A DNA stretch of 64,000 nucleotides. Source: Xylona heveae TC161 (Eukaryota; Ascomycota; Xylonomycetes; Xylonales; Xylonaceae). Every line of letters starts with the position of its first letter. Within the stretch, counting starts at the first letter, position 1. This document shows positions 24,757-34,880 of the stretch, one piece after another. The notes below the pieces were generated by a model. The model saw only the letters and a list, made by a program, of their open reading frames with translations, searched no databases and was not told where the DNA came from. A program made the position numbers and the translations under genes. Location of the stretch: positions 2,289,511-2,353,510 of the forward strand of contig NW_017264194.1 in NCBI RefSeq assembly GCF_001619985.1, in the 5' to 3' direction.

Positions 24757-25900
24757 GTCTTTTTTTCACTCCTCTTTTGATGTTCTCTTTCCACTTCTGT
24801 TATCAAGTTCTCTTTCCATTGTTTCTTGTGTTTCCCGTTTACCTTTTTTTCTGGTATGAACCTTTTGGTATTTTACCCGCTTTAGACGCTTAGTCTCTCT
24901 AGACTCTTAGTCTCTTTAGACGCATACTCACTTTAGACGCTTAGCATGCGGGAGTTTCTGTATTCTGTTAGACCCGTATAGGCCTTTTTAGCCCCTTTTG
25001 TATTTTAACTCTTTTTTTGATCACAATGATCACAATGATCACAATGATCGCAGTCACACTGGTGTGTATGGTATTAGGTCGATTGGGGTAAGAGGCAAGA
25101 GGTAATTTGGTGAGTGTGGAACTCTCGTTACCGTTTTGTCATGTATATTAGGAGTAGTAGATTCAAATCGACAAGTCTCTATTTATGATCCAAAATGAGG
25201 CACAAGTAAGCTTTAATTGACATTGTTCATTACGGAGTAAACTCGCGCTGAACCGACAAGCACGTGACTCCAGGCGTTATGGTTAATGTATAGAGTACGG
25301 CCTCTGCTAATGAGAGGATAGCCGGAGCTCAGGTCTATCAGTCTTCTGTCTCAATATCCGTAGCATCTCGTCTTTCCTTAACTATGTTCTCCGTAAAACG
25401 AGATTTACGGAAGGAACAACAGACTTTCAATGTCGTAGAATCTCCTTATTCAATAAAGTAGAAACTGCGTAATTCTGCTTGATGCACAATCGTATTGAAA
25501 CTCGACTAGGGCTCTCAGAATACCAATATACACACCGAAATGGGTGAGGCCTGCCGAACAGGCCGAACTGGCGTCGTGAAAGTGAATGACAATGCCCCAT
25601 TGCCGACGGGCTATAAATTGACATCTCTTTTCCGCCTCTTCTCTCTTTTCCTCTCATCATCCCACATCTCCATCTTCTTTGAATCAGAGAACAGGAACCA
25701 TACTAGGTCAACCTCGTTCTCTCCTCTCATCCTGTTCATCGACTTCTTGTCTTGCATTCCTTCGTAGGTAGGTCCACTCTCATGATGCTCTTTGCTTGAT
25801 GCTCTTGATGAGGTCTTGACACTCATCCTGACAACATTAGAGCACACACAGCTTCTCCCTCACTGTTCATCCGTCCAACGCAGACGTTTAACTTGTCAAG
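24757..25900. other. Spacer with tandem repeats
   Basis: This 1.1-kb gap holds the 3' region of the phosphatase gene and the promoter of the next. At 24880-24950 there are several degenerate copies of TTTAGACGCTTAG. A 9-bp unit (GATCACAAT) is repeated at 25019-25045. The 250 bases before 25901 are pyrimidine-rich (CTCTTCTCTC-like), typical of a fungal leader. No gene is supported. Confidence 0.55.
25019..25049. repeat. Tandem 9-bp repeat, three copies plus part
   Basis: The unit GATCACAAT occurs three times in a row, followed by a partial copy. Confidence 0.85.
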
Positions 25901-26617
25901 ATGGAAGCTGCCGTTGACAAGCCCAAGTTTACAGCGGCGGAGATGGGCCAAGGTAAGAGACCACCATCCAGCATCTCCCCACTCTGCTGCACTATGGCTG
26001 ACTGATGTGACTGGTTTTCACTAGCCCTAACCCTCCTTGATGCGGAATTGTCCAAATCGAAAAACATCCAACGCGTCAGCCCTGTGAAGATTATCTCCTA
26101 CGGAGGCTTCGTCGGGGTTACCCATCTTCAATCATATCCCTTAACCGAGAGTATTGAATATATTCTCGACCCCGCTATCCTTGACAAGGAGAAAATTAGG
26201 GTCAAGTTGCAGCGTGGAGTCAAGGCAGTTGCTGAAAAGCATACTCTACCCATAGATTGGATGAATTCCCGCGTGGAATTGTTGGCGGTCGGAGACAGCA
26301 TCTTTCCTCTCTTCGGCGAATCGGAGCAGCAGAATGTTGCACTCTTCCGTGGTAAAAATATCATTGTGTACGCTGCAGAGTGGAAGTGGTCTTTGGCGCA
26401 CAAACTGAAGAGGTATGGATCGGAACTAAAATCGGTTGACCTCCTTGATGCGGTTGCCATCACGAAAGTTCTGGTGCCGGAGATGAAAGCTGAGCCGCTC
26501 TCTCGTGCCTGGTTACGCGATCTGAATAAGATCGTCCATACCCCCATCGAGGAGCACGTAATCGACAGGGTGGCATATGAATTCGAGCAGATCCATCGCT
26601 ACACTGGCATTTCCTGA
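25901..26617 (+). CDS. Small fungal protein, possible nucleotidyltransferase-like fold
   Basis: Proposed CDS join(25901..25952, 26025..26617), 214 residues, with a GTAAGA donor and a CACTAG acceptor. The first exon gives MEAAVDKPKFTAAEMGQ. The second contains ISYGGFVGVTHLQSYPLTES, IEYILDP, AVAEKHTLPIDWMNSRV and a later WSLAHKLKRYGSELKSVDL. The order (Gly-rich strand, an Asp-containing YILDP strand, then KLxR and DLLDAV) resembles fungal proteins related to the DUF6036/nucleotidyltransferase-like group, from memory. Whether the acidic residues needed for catalysis are complete I cannot judge. No signal peptide or membrane span is present, so it is likely cytosolic. Its neighbours suggest no pathway. 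Confidence 0.7.
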
Positions 26618-26957
26618 ATTCAGATAAGGTCTTGATCCGTATCCGGCAGTCAACAACTTTTGTCTCTGTTCAGAAATTAGCTGGAAATTGATTGAGGACG
26701 ACGGAAAAAAGCAGACGAGTCGGATATGTTGAAATGGTCTTATAAGCTTCAAGAATTCATGTTGATATTATCGATATGATATCGTAGCTAGCTTACTATG
26801 CAGTAATTCTTTCTTCGTAATAGTCGAACACCTCAACGCCTAAAAACACATGGTGACAACGATGCCGCTGAAATGTGACTGTACAAATGCCGAACTTTTG
26901 GAAAATCCCCTTATGAGCCCATGAAGAGGGAGACCTGATCAATGAATTGTCAGCATT
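26618..26957. other. Convergent 3' spacer
   Basis: This 340-bp AT-rich gap lies between the 3' ends of two convergent genes. It contains TGATATTATCGATATGATATCG and polyadenylation-like A/T stretches. No gene is seen. Confidence 0.5.
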
Positions 26958-27416
26958 TCATCCGGAAAATATAATATATACTGCCGCAATCCATATGAAG
27001 AGGAGCGACCAGGTATGCGGCAACTCCTTCCTTAATAGCATCCGATAGGCTATATAGGATTGAATGATTGTGAATCCATAGTATTTCAAACTTACAGCCA
27101 TAAGAACACAGCATATGCTGACATACGGACTCAGCCGTTCACCTATCCTTGCACACTTCCAGAAAATTCCCAGCACCCTGTTAGGCTTCTGTCAGTTTCG
27201 CGAAGTGACCAATAAAAAGGTGACCTGTAATTTACCCGTCGCGGTTTCGATCCATGATACTGGGGAAGACATAGTGTGTGTACGTGCTCGTACAAATCAG
27301 GAGCAGTATCACGAGGAGGAGCGACTGAAAGTTAAACAGTGCGGACTGAGCGAAGTGTTAGCGTAGGCACGCGAGTCTGAGGATCCTTGTCACAGGCCTA
27401 GAGAATAGCTCACCAT
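26958..27416 (-). CDS. KSH1: KISH protein (KSH1/TMEM167 homolog), four exons with ATG-only first exon
   Basis: Proposed CDS on the minus strand: exons 27416..27414, 27345..27236, 27177..27092 and 26980..26958, 73 residues. The first exon encodes only the initiator Met and is followed by GTGAGC. The second exon starts [20 protein letters not shown], and the third contains [20 protein letters not shown]. These match the KISH family (yeast Ksh1, about 72 residues), small Golgi membrane proteins needed early in the secretory pathway. The hydrophobic stretch near residues 9-25 is the signal or first span, and the C-terminal VLMAVIYIIFS is the second. The last junction is uncertain: a GTAAGT donor four bases upstream would give a different short tail. 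I chose the GTTTGA donor because it yields the family length and a hydrophobic end. Confidence 0.85.
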
Positions 27417-27731
27417 TGCTAAAATCCAGATATGCCAGTCTATCAAATATATCGTAGAGATTTAGATGAACGTTCTCAATGCTTCTTGCGGAGGTGAGGT
27501 GAGATTCCTTTGAAGTGAGAGATGCCAGGTCGTCTTGCAGCCGCGAGTGAAGTTGACGTCGCTCCGTGACGCTCGCGTGCGCCGGGTAACCTCATTCACT
27601 TTGAAGATTCACGTTGCGCAAATGACGACTTGAAGAGACAGGTCTAATTAATTTCTAACTGTGAATCCTGCCCCTCTTCCATCACTCATCTAAAGGGGAG
27701 TATCTGGGCATTGCAAGCCCTCTATTCAGTT
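27417..27731. promoter_or_regulatory. Divergent promoter between KISH and TAF13
   Basis: 315 bp separate the two start codons, so both promoters must lie here. It contains a GC-rich core near 27540-27590 (GCGAGTGAAGTTGACGTC with a TGACGTC-like CRE half, and CTCGCGTGCGCC) and a run ending CATCACTCATCTAAAGGGG. No TATA box is evident, as usual for housekeeping genes. Confidence 0.5.
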
Positions 27732-28325
27732 ATGACGGAGCCTCGCGCCCGTGCTGCCCGCCATAAGGGGCAGCAGAATTTCGCTCCTGATCGTACGTCT
27801 ACACTGCCGACATGTGGATTTCGGACCTTGGATTGGTCATGAAGGCGCTCAGAGCTGACACATACTAGTCAAGGCATTACTTTTCGCATACGGAGATGAT
27901 AGGGAGCCGCTTCCTGAGACAGTCAAAGTTCTCGATGAGATTGTGACAGAGTATGTCTCCCATGGCATCATGGATCAGCGTTCCTGACCATTGCTCCTGT
28001 GCGCGCATGGGAGGGGATGGCGAATGAGATATTATTCGGATAATACACTGACTATTAAAGCTACATTATTGAAACATGCCATGAAGCGGCATTATCTGCT
28101 TCGTACAGCAGGCGCGCGAAGATCAAGGTTGATGACTTCAAGTTTGCGCTCCGCAGAGACCCTCAGAAGCTAGGCCGTGTTCAGGAGCTCTTGACGATGG
28201 ACAAGGTCTTGAAACAAGCTCGGAGGCAGTTCGATGAGAAGGATGATCAGGTCGAAATTGCGAAGATGGAGGCAAAAGAACAAGAAAAGGAGGACAAGCA
28301 AAAGGACAAGACCGAGAGCAAATAA
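27732..28325 (+). CDS. TAF13: TFIID subunit TAF13 (histone-fold)
   Basis: Proposed CDS join(27732..27792, 27869..27950, 28061..28325), 135 residues, with GTACGT and GTATGT donors. Exon 1 encodes MTEPRARAARHKGQQNFAPD. Exon 2 adds LKALLFAYGDDREPLPETVK, and exon 3 YIIETCHEAALSAS followed by KIKVDDFKFALRRDP and LGRVQELLTMDKVLKQAR. This is the TFIID-18 kDa histone fold: helix 1 with the FAYGDD loop, the long helix 2, then the DDFKFALRRD helix that pairs with TAF11. The C-terminal tail is Lys/Glu-rich coiled coil. The protein functions in the nucleus as a heterodimer with TAF11 in the TFIID complex. It shares a divergent promoter with KISH. Confidence 0.95.
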
Positions 28326-28648
28326 GCTGGAGCGAGCCTTTTCGGATCCAAAGGATGCTGGAGCTGGGCTCTTATCTTACATCATATGCATCATTTTGGC
28401 GTTTGAGACTCGTTTACGTGGATACAACGGTAGTATGGCACATGGGACGGCGTTAAATTTTGAAATTAATGGTGGTCATAAACTTGAATTTGATTTCTAC
28501 ACACTCAGACGCCAAACAATGAGCTAGGAGAAATTGTAGCCTATATAATAGCCACCTCAATACACAGTAACTTTTTCCGCCTTTTATCATGCAACGTATA
28601 TGCATACGACGAAATTATATCGTTTTTTCGGGAACCGATTTTCATAAA
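28326..28648. other. Convergent 3' spacer between TAF13 and eIF3f
   Basis: A 323-bp gap between two converging genes. AT-rich, with no further gene. It will hold both 3' untranslated regions. Confidence 0.55.
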
Positions 28649-29808
28649 TTACTCTCTCTCGCGGTTCTGCTGGCCACGGCCTTTTCTTTGATCTCGGCCG
28701 CCACGCTGGCCGCCCTCGGCGTTTCCGCCCAATCCGTCTGCTGGTCCAGTTGTTAGAGCCGCAGTTGCTAATCTGTTGGAAAGATCGATCTGTGTGCGAA
28801 TAGTGTTTGCAAGGTAAGAAATAACAAGGACATCTTGGATGTGGTTGTTGCTGCAAAAAATTTCGGTTAGTTTGAAAAAATGTCTCCAGGAAAGTGGCGA
28901 AAAGATGAAAAACATACAAGTCTCTCTCAACGTCGGAAGCATCAACCTTGGGAGCCAGAGCTAAAGCATTCATCAAGAACTGGCCAAGCGCGCTCGATGG
29001 CGGGGACTCCTCGTCCAGGACGGAGTTGACGTAGTTGGAGACTCTTTCGAGCATGGCAAGGACCTCCTCAATGGCACGCTCCAGAGACTCAATGTCCGTA
29101 AGAACACCAGTGGTTCGGTCCTCGCGGTCCTTGGCTCCTGATATTAACTCCAGACCGCTCTTCTCGGCATCACCGTATCTGATCTCGTTGGGGACGGGGA
29201 TGAAAGCAGCGCTGTCGGCGGCGCGCTCAGCAGTAACGCCAACCGGAGCAGAAATGTACGTCCGTGCCTCAATATCCTGGCCGGGGTCGGTCGAGATGGT
29301 GAGATGGACGGCAGGGTGAGGCCAAGTGCCGTCGCCTTGGCTGCCGTAGAAGTTTTGGATGAGGGCCGAGAAGGTGTTGAGCTCGGACGACGTGGCGTAC
29401 CATCCAATGAGCACCTCACGGGGATTGGCACGGAGATGCAGGGCAAGCATCTGCTTCTGGTATTCCATGTCGACTTCGACCTGGTCTTGCGTCTCGGTGT
29501 GACCGACGGCAAAGCAGTTACGGATTTCGACCTCGGTGCCATCTTCGCTGCGGGTACCAAGAAGAGTACCAATCACACGTTCTTGGTCGGCATTGCGGCG
29601 GAGAGAGTGGTCCAGGATGGAGAAGATGGCCTTTCAAGCATACTGTCAGTATCAACTGATCCAACTGACAAGACCTTTCCGGGGCGATTTGAAGGTCACC
29701 TACAGAAGGCTGAATGACAACGTTCAGTGGGGCTGTCGTCGGCTGGGCACCAACAACAGCAGGGCCAAGAGGCCGGGCGAGGTGAAGGAAAGAATCGGTG
29801 TCCGCCAT
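28649..29808 (-). CDS. Translation initiation factor eIF3 subunit F (MPN domain)
   Basis: Proposed CDS on the minus strand: exons 29808..29704, 29630..28918 and 28850..28649, 339 residues, with GTAGGT and GTATGT donors. It starts [34 protein letters not shown] and [10 protein letters not shown] begin the Mov34/MPN domain, which continues with [19 protein letters not shown] and [15 protein letters not shown]. Subunit F lacks the JAMM metal-binding set of active isopeptidases, and none is visible here. The C-terminal MPN partner region includes [20 protein letters not shown]. The tail is Gly/Arg-rich. It is a core component of the eIF3 complex that helps load mRNA on the 40S ribosome. It shares a divergent promoter with UTP25. 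Confidence 0.95.
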
Positions 29809-30113
29809 GATGGAATCAAGGGGGCAGTCTGAAAGGTGGAGGGCACCGCTGAGTACTTCTCCCGACTGCGAGGGATGCGACTGGCAGTATAGCGCTCGGT
29901 TTTGGCGGTCGCGTTCGGCGATGAAGATGATCCCTTTCGCCCAAGATCTGATTCTTTGTGGGTTCGGCTAGACCCTAAAAGTTCGCGCTAGCGATAAGAT
30001 ATATGCAGAGCCTCACGATGTTTTTTTTTGTGCCAAAACATTCAGCCCAGTCGATCCATTACCACTTGAATTTCTCAAGTCTTGAAATTTTTTCAATTGA
30101 AAGATTGTTGCAA
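29809..30113. promoter_or_regulatory. Divergent promoter between eIF3f and UTP25
   Basis: 305 bp between the start codons. It contains GATAAGATATATG, a GCGCTAGCG palindrome near 29987-29996, and GCGATG motifs. Both genes serve ribosome production or use, so joint control is plausible but inferred. Confidence 0.5.
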
Positions 30114-32597
30114 ATGGGACCTAGAGGTGGTCGAGGTCGAGGTCGAGGTGGTGGGCGTGGGCGTGGGCGCGGCGCACCTCGTGGTCGGGGACGAGGCCGA
30201 GGTGGCCGACAGCTTACCTTTCATACCTCTCGAGTAGAGGAGAAGTTGGAGTCGTAAGGATGGAAATTCAATTAAAATCAGATGAGCAACTGTTAATTCA
30301 TGATATAGTGACTCTGAGGGACCTGAAGAGTATGAAGAAGAGCCTAGTGAGAGTGAAGAAGAGCAGGAGGAACTGCTCTCCGAGGACTCCAGTGACGACG
30401 AAGAGGCCGATAAGAATGCGATTCGTCCTTATAATGCTCTCATACAATCGTTGAATGCGAATAAGCCAAAGAAACCAGAGAACAAGAAGAGGAAAGCGGA
30501 AGAGACTGATGGGTTGACTGCCGAACCAGCAGAGAGCAAGAAGGCCAAACCGGACGAAGAACCAAGCGACGACGAAGAAGCCGACGTGGATCAGGTTGAC
30601 GAGCCCGAGGAGGCAGGAGACGAGGCATCGATCGCTGAGGAAGCAGCAGAGATAGACGACGAAGATGATGGTAGGTCGTCACATGGGAGACAGTGCGGAA
30701 GATTTGCTTACTCTCGCAGCTTCGGATTCGTACGAAGTACACTTTACAAACTGGCAAGAAAAGGATGTCGCAGCAAAGATCAAATCCATTTCCGAAAATA
30801 AATGGAAAACGGAAAAGGGGTACTACAATAATGTGGGACGATCTGTATTGTATTCGCCCTCAACGGACGGCCCGTCGACGGCGTCCAGATCGAGAATATC
30901 AAGTACGAAAGATCTCAAGGTAAACCAACCCTCTCATCTGTCCTCCAGACCTCCACAGACCTCCATACTAAAACGCTACATAGATCAAAAAACGACTACA
31001 ACATACTGCACAGGAAGCATTCCCTGGATTTGGTGCTTTGGAGCAAGCTCTAGCCTCTCACATCTTCAATTACCAAGATATCTTCTTTTGCGCACGCTCC
31101 GTCGAAAATGCCGAGACACTACGCAAGCTCAGTTGCCTTCACGCATTAGATCTCATCTTCAAGTAAGACCTCCCACCCTCTTTTCACTCTACTCCATCCG
31201 CAACTAACATACCTCCTTCACCCAGGACCCGCGACCGCGTTATCAAGAACAACGCGCGCCTAGCCAAAGTCTCCGACTCCGAAGAACTAGAACTGCGCGA
31301 CCAGGGCTTCACCCGGCCCAAAGTCCTCATGATCCTACCCACACGGCAATCCTGCGTGCGCTTCGTTGAAACCATTGTCCAACTCTGTTCTCCCGAGCAG
31401 CAAGAAAACCGTAAACGGTTCCAAGACAGCTACGTGCAATCCGAAGACACATTCTCCGCCGACCGGCCCGCCGATTTCCGCGAACTCTTCGAGGGCAACG
31501 ACGACGACATGTTCCGGCTGGGACTCAAATTCACGCGCAAGACGATCAAATACTTTTCGCAATTCTACAACTCGGACATCATCTTCGCGAGTCCGCTGGG
31601 CCTGCGCATGGCCATTGGCGCCGAAGGGTCCAAGAAGCAAGACTTCGATTTCCTGTCCTCGATCGAGCTCGCCATCATCGACCAGGCCGACGGCCTACTG
31701 ATGCAAAACTGGGAACACGTCGAACACGTCCTCGCACACATGAACCTCCAACCCAAGGAAGCGCACGGCTGCGACTTCAGCCGCGTGCGCAACTTCTATC
31801 TCGACGGCCACGCCAAACATTTCCGCCAAACCATCCTCTGTTCCCCCTTCAACACCCCCGAACTCAACTCCATTTTCAACCACAACATGCTGAACATTGG
31901 CGGCAAACTCAAAATCACCAGGGACTACGACGCCCCCGGCACTACCACGCTCGATCTCAACGGTCTCTCCATCAAACAAACCTTTTCCCGCTTCGATTCT
32001 AAATCCCCCGCCACCGATCCCGACGCGCGCTTCGAATACTTTTCCACCGCCATTGTCCCTTCCATTGCGCGCCAGGCCAGACTTGCATCATCCTCTTCCT
32101 CTACCTCCCGTCGTGAAGGCGCACAAGGCGGTAGCGGTGGAGGGCTAGGCATGCTCGTTTTCATCCCCAGTTATCTCGACTTTGTCCGCGTGCGCAACTT
32201 CTTCGCCACCTCCCCCACCACGTCGCATATCTCCTTTGGTTCCATTTCCGAATACACCCCCGTGCGCGACGTCGCGCGGGCCCGCAGCCACTTTCTGAGC
32301 GGCAGACACTCGGTCCTCTTGTACTCTGAACGCGCCCACCATTTCCGACGATTCCATTTGCGCGGCGTCAATAAGGTCGTCTTCTACGCGCCCCCTGATA
32401 ACCCCTTGTTCTATAGAGAAGTCGCCGGCGCATATATCGGTGCGAGTGTTGCCGAGGGCAGAGTCGATACTGCCGAGGCTAGTGTCAGAGTGGCCTTTTC
32501 GAAATGGGATACCTTGCGCCTGGAAAGGATCGTGGGCACCAAGAGAGTCGCGAGTATGGTGCGAGAAAAGGGCGGAGATACGTTTGATTTTGTATGA
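30114..32597 (+). CDS. UTP25: U3 snoRNA-associated protein 25 (UTP25), degenerate DEAD-box-like
   Basis: Proposed CDS join(30114..30253, 30309..30670, 30720..30919, 30984..31162, 31226..32597), 750 residues. The N-terminus is a glycine-arginine-rich (GAR) stretch of about 33 residues beginning [13 protein letters not shown]. An acidic, Glu/Asp/Lys-rich region follows. The core starts near [16 protein letters not shown] and includes [12 protein letters not shown] (helicase-Ia-like) and [15 protein letters not shown], where DQAD stands where active helicases have DEAD. Later blocks include [32 protein letters not shown] and [20 protein letters not shown]. It acts in the nucleolus in early pre-rRNA processing (SSU processome). 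The GAR stretch is typical of nucleolar RNA-binding proteins. The small 49-nt intron at 30671-30719 is required to join frames. Confidence 0.95.
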
Positions 32598-33075
32598 TGC
32601 TTTTTGGTCTTGCATGTTATGTGCATTTGATTTGTGTGATGGGGTTTAATATCGTGCGATGCTGTTGATATTGTGTTTGATGAGGTTATTCTCATTGTAC
32701 AATTGTGCTATATTATAAGTCATGGGATGGGGGCGTTAACTATATGCATTTCAATTTCCTCTGGCGCAGCATAGTATAAGGTTCAGTTATCCTTTTCTCG
32801 AAGCGGAAAGGGTAGAAAAAGCAGGCATTTGTATAAAAATCATTCTTCGTATACTTTTAATCACTGCTTGGCACGTTTATGTTTGACACTTACTCAATTA
32901 ATCATGGATTTAAAGATGTAAGAGGTATGATTTACACGAGATCAAGTCATAATTCTTTTATACATATATGAATCATCAATATTATTATGTATAACTGGCT
33001 TTTCTTGCGAATTGAAACCCAGGATAACCATGACTCTCCCTATTCACGGGATCACCCGGCTCATGTTATACTGTC
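32598..33075. other. Convergent 3' spacer
   Basis: A 478-bp AT-rich gap between converging genes, containing ATATATG and TTATTATG stretches. No gene is seen. Confidence 0.55.
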
Positions 33076-34580
33076 TTATACAGGTTCGGTCTGAGCTGGT
33101 CGCCATCCTGCATCATTCAATGCGACTTTCAGGCCGTGAATTGCCTTGTCAATATCGTTCCTCTTAGGGTCCGTCTGTGGATGCGTACATGTGTCAGCCT
33201 TGATGATCCAGGCACCATAAGAACGAATATGCAAAAGGAAATATAATAAAAAAAATTGAAAAAATTTGAAATGAAAATAGAAAGGATGAGACTAGAACGG
33301 GTACGACAAAACTTACTACACTGACACCCATGTGTCCAAAGCGGATATACTTTGGTGCAATGGCCTTGTGCAGACCACCTGCGAAAATGACGCCCTGCTT
33401 AAGAAGAGCGCCGAGGACCAGCGGCGCGGGGATGCCCTCGGGCAAGTAGATTGCCGTCATGCCATTTGCTTGGTTCTCAGGCTTTTCTGCGAGTTGTTTG
33501 AGACCAAGCTCCGAAATGGCTTTCTTGATGCGTTGGGAAGTGGCTGCGTGTACGGCGAACCGATCCTCGAGTGGCCGAGAGAGGATCTGAGAGAGTGATG
33601 TGTGTAGCGCCCGGATCAATTGGGGCGAAGGAGTAGCAAAGTACGACGGCTTCTTGGCTTCATAATTTTGCATGACTAGGTAGGAGAAAATAGGCGTCAG
33701 ATCTATACCTTATGCACTAAAAAAATTTGGTGAGGGTGAACGCATACTAGGTAGCCAATTCTTAAACGATCCAAAATACGATCCAGGTGGCGTCTTTCGT
33801 GTTTTGAACGTCTCAATGGCGCGGCCAGAAGTCATCAGGATGCTCAGACCTGCTGGGCATCCAATTGCCTTTTGACTCGCTGTTAAGATGACATCGAGTC
33901 CCCATTCGTCGAAACGAATCTCCTCGCAGCCAACGCTGCATACACCGTCCACGACAATCAGCGTTTCGGGGGATACACGATGGACGAGCTCAGCCACGCC
34001 CTTCACGTCGCTGAGTACGCCAGTAGAGGTATCTACGTGTGTAATGGTAATGAGCTTGTATTTCTTCTCCTGCAGGGCCTTTTCGATCTCAGCCAGCTGA
34101 GGGCGGTCGCCAATTGGTGCCTTCAACTGTGTAGCATTGACGTCGTAAACACCAAAACAGTCGGCGAAAGAGTCGGCAAAGTAACCGGAGTGGAGCACTA
34201 GCACGTCGTCGCCGGGCTCTGCTAAGTTGGCTGCAACCATGTCCCATCCCAGGGTACCAGAGCCAGACACAACAAAGGGCTGAGAAGCTGGGTTGGTCGT
34301 CTGAAAGAGCTTCCGCAGCATGGAAAGGGTCTCGCCAAAGACGGAAACAAACGGAGCCCCAACATGGCTTTCACTGCGGAGGAGAGAGATGTGATGTCAG
34401 AGAACCGTCCTTGGCAATTGGTATAGAAAGGAAAGTGGGAAGAGGGGTGGGGGGTTCCCATGTGAAATGGCGACAATACCTAAAGTGGCTCATAGCTTGT
34501 AGAACGGCATCGTCGAACTCGATTGGTCCTGGGATCAACAGCGCTGCGTGAGGCGCTTGGTTGCTCTGTTGGTCCTCCAT
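33076..34580 (-). CDS. Alanine-glyoxylate aminotransferase (AGX1-like)
   Basis: Proposed CDS on the minus strand: exons 34580..34480, 34373..33748, 33675..33317 and 33174..33076, 394 residues. It belongs to class V of the PLP fold-type I aminotransferases, transferring the amino group of alanine to glyoxylate to give glycine and pyruvate. HAALLIPGPIEFDD opens the catalytic domain. VVSGSGTLGWDM is the cofactor phosphate region, VVDGVCSVGCEEIRFDEWG contains the PLP-binding Asp, and TASQKAIGCPAG contains the PLP lysine (K202). The small domain ends with KYIRFGHMGV and a C-terminus TEPV without a peroxisomal SKL signal. The ATG at 34580 is the family start. The frame stays open a further 300 bases upstream (see separate entry). 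Glyoxylate handling for glycine synthesis is its established role. Confidence 0.92.
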
Positions 34581-34880
34581 CTTCTCGTCTTTACGTGTCT
34601 TGATTTGATTCTCAAGTGTCGCCTGCTCCTGCTGCTGCTGCTGCTGCTCCTCTTGCTGTTGCGCTTGTTCTATCAGAGGTGAATCCGCTTGTGATAGTAC
34701 TTGGCCTCGGGCGGGGGCTGGATAATCTGAAGGTGGAAGCAGGTCAGGAGCGCTGTCAAATTCCTCCTCTCGCGAGTGCTGTCTCTCAGCAGAGAAAGGT
34801 GTGTTTAGCTCTATGACTGGGCCCTGATCAAAATGCCTGGAGATCAGGCCCAGCCTGGAGGCGGGGCGTGAGGGAGCCAC
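34581..34880 (-). other. In-frame open extension upstream of the aminotransferase, with interrupted CAG repeat
   Basis: Read on the minus strand, the aminotransferase frame stays open upstream to a GTG at 34880. From that GTG it would read APSRPASRLGLISRHF, basic and free of acidic residues for 17 positions, as mitochondrial presequences are. A poly-Gln stretch follows (QQQEEQQQQQQEQ), coded by an interrupted CAG run at about 34624-34662. No ATG opens this part, so it is either 5' leader or a near-cognate start. I rate translation as unproven. Confidence 0.35.

Noticed and set aside
29304-29717. A plus-strand frame of 137 codons opposite eIF3f
   Set aside because: Antisense shadow of a conserved coding exon.
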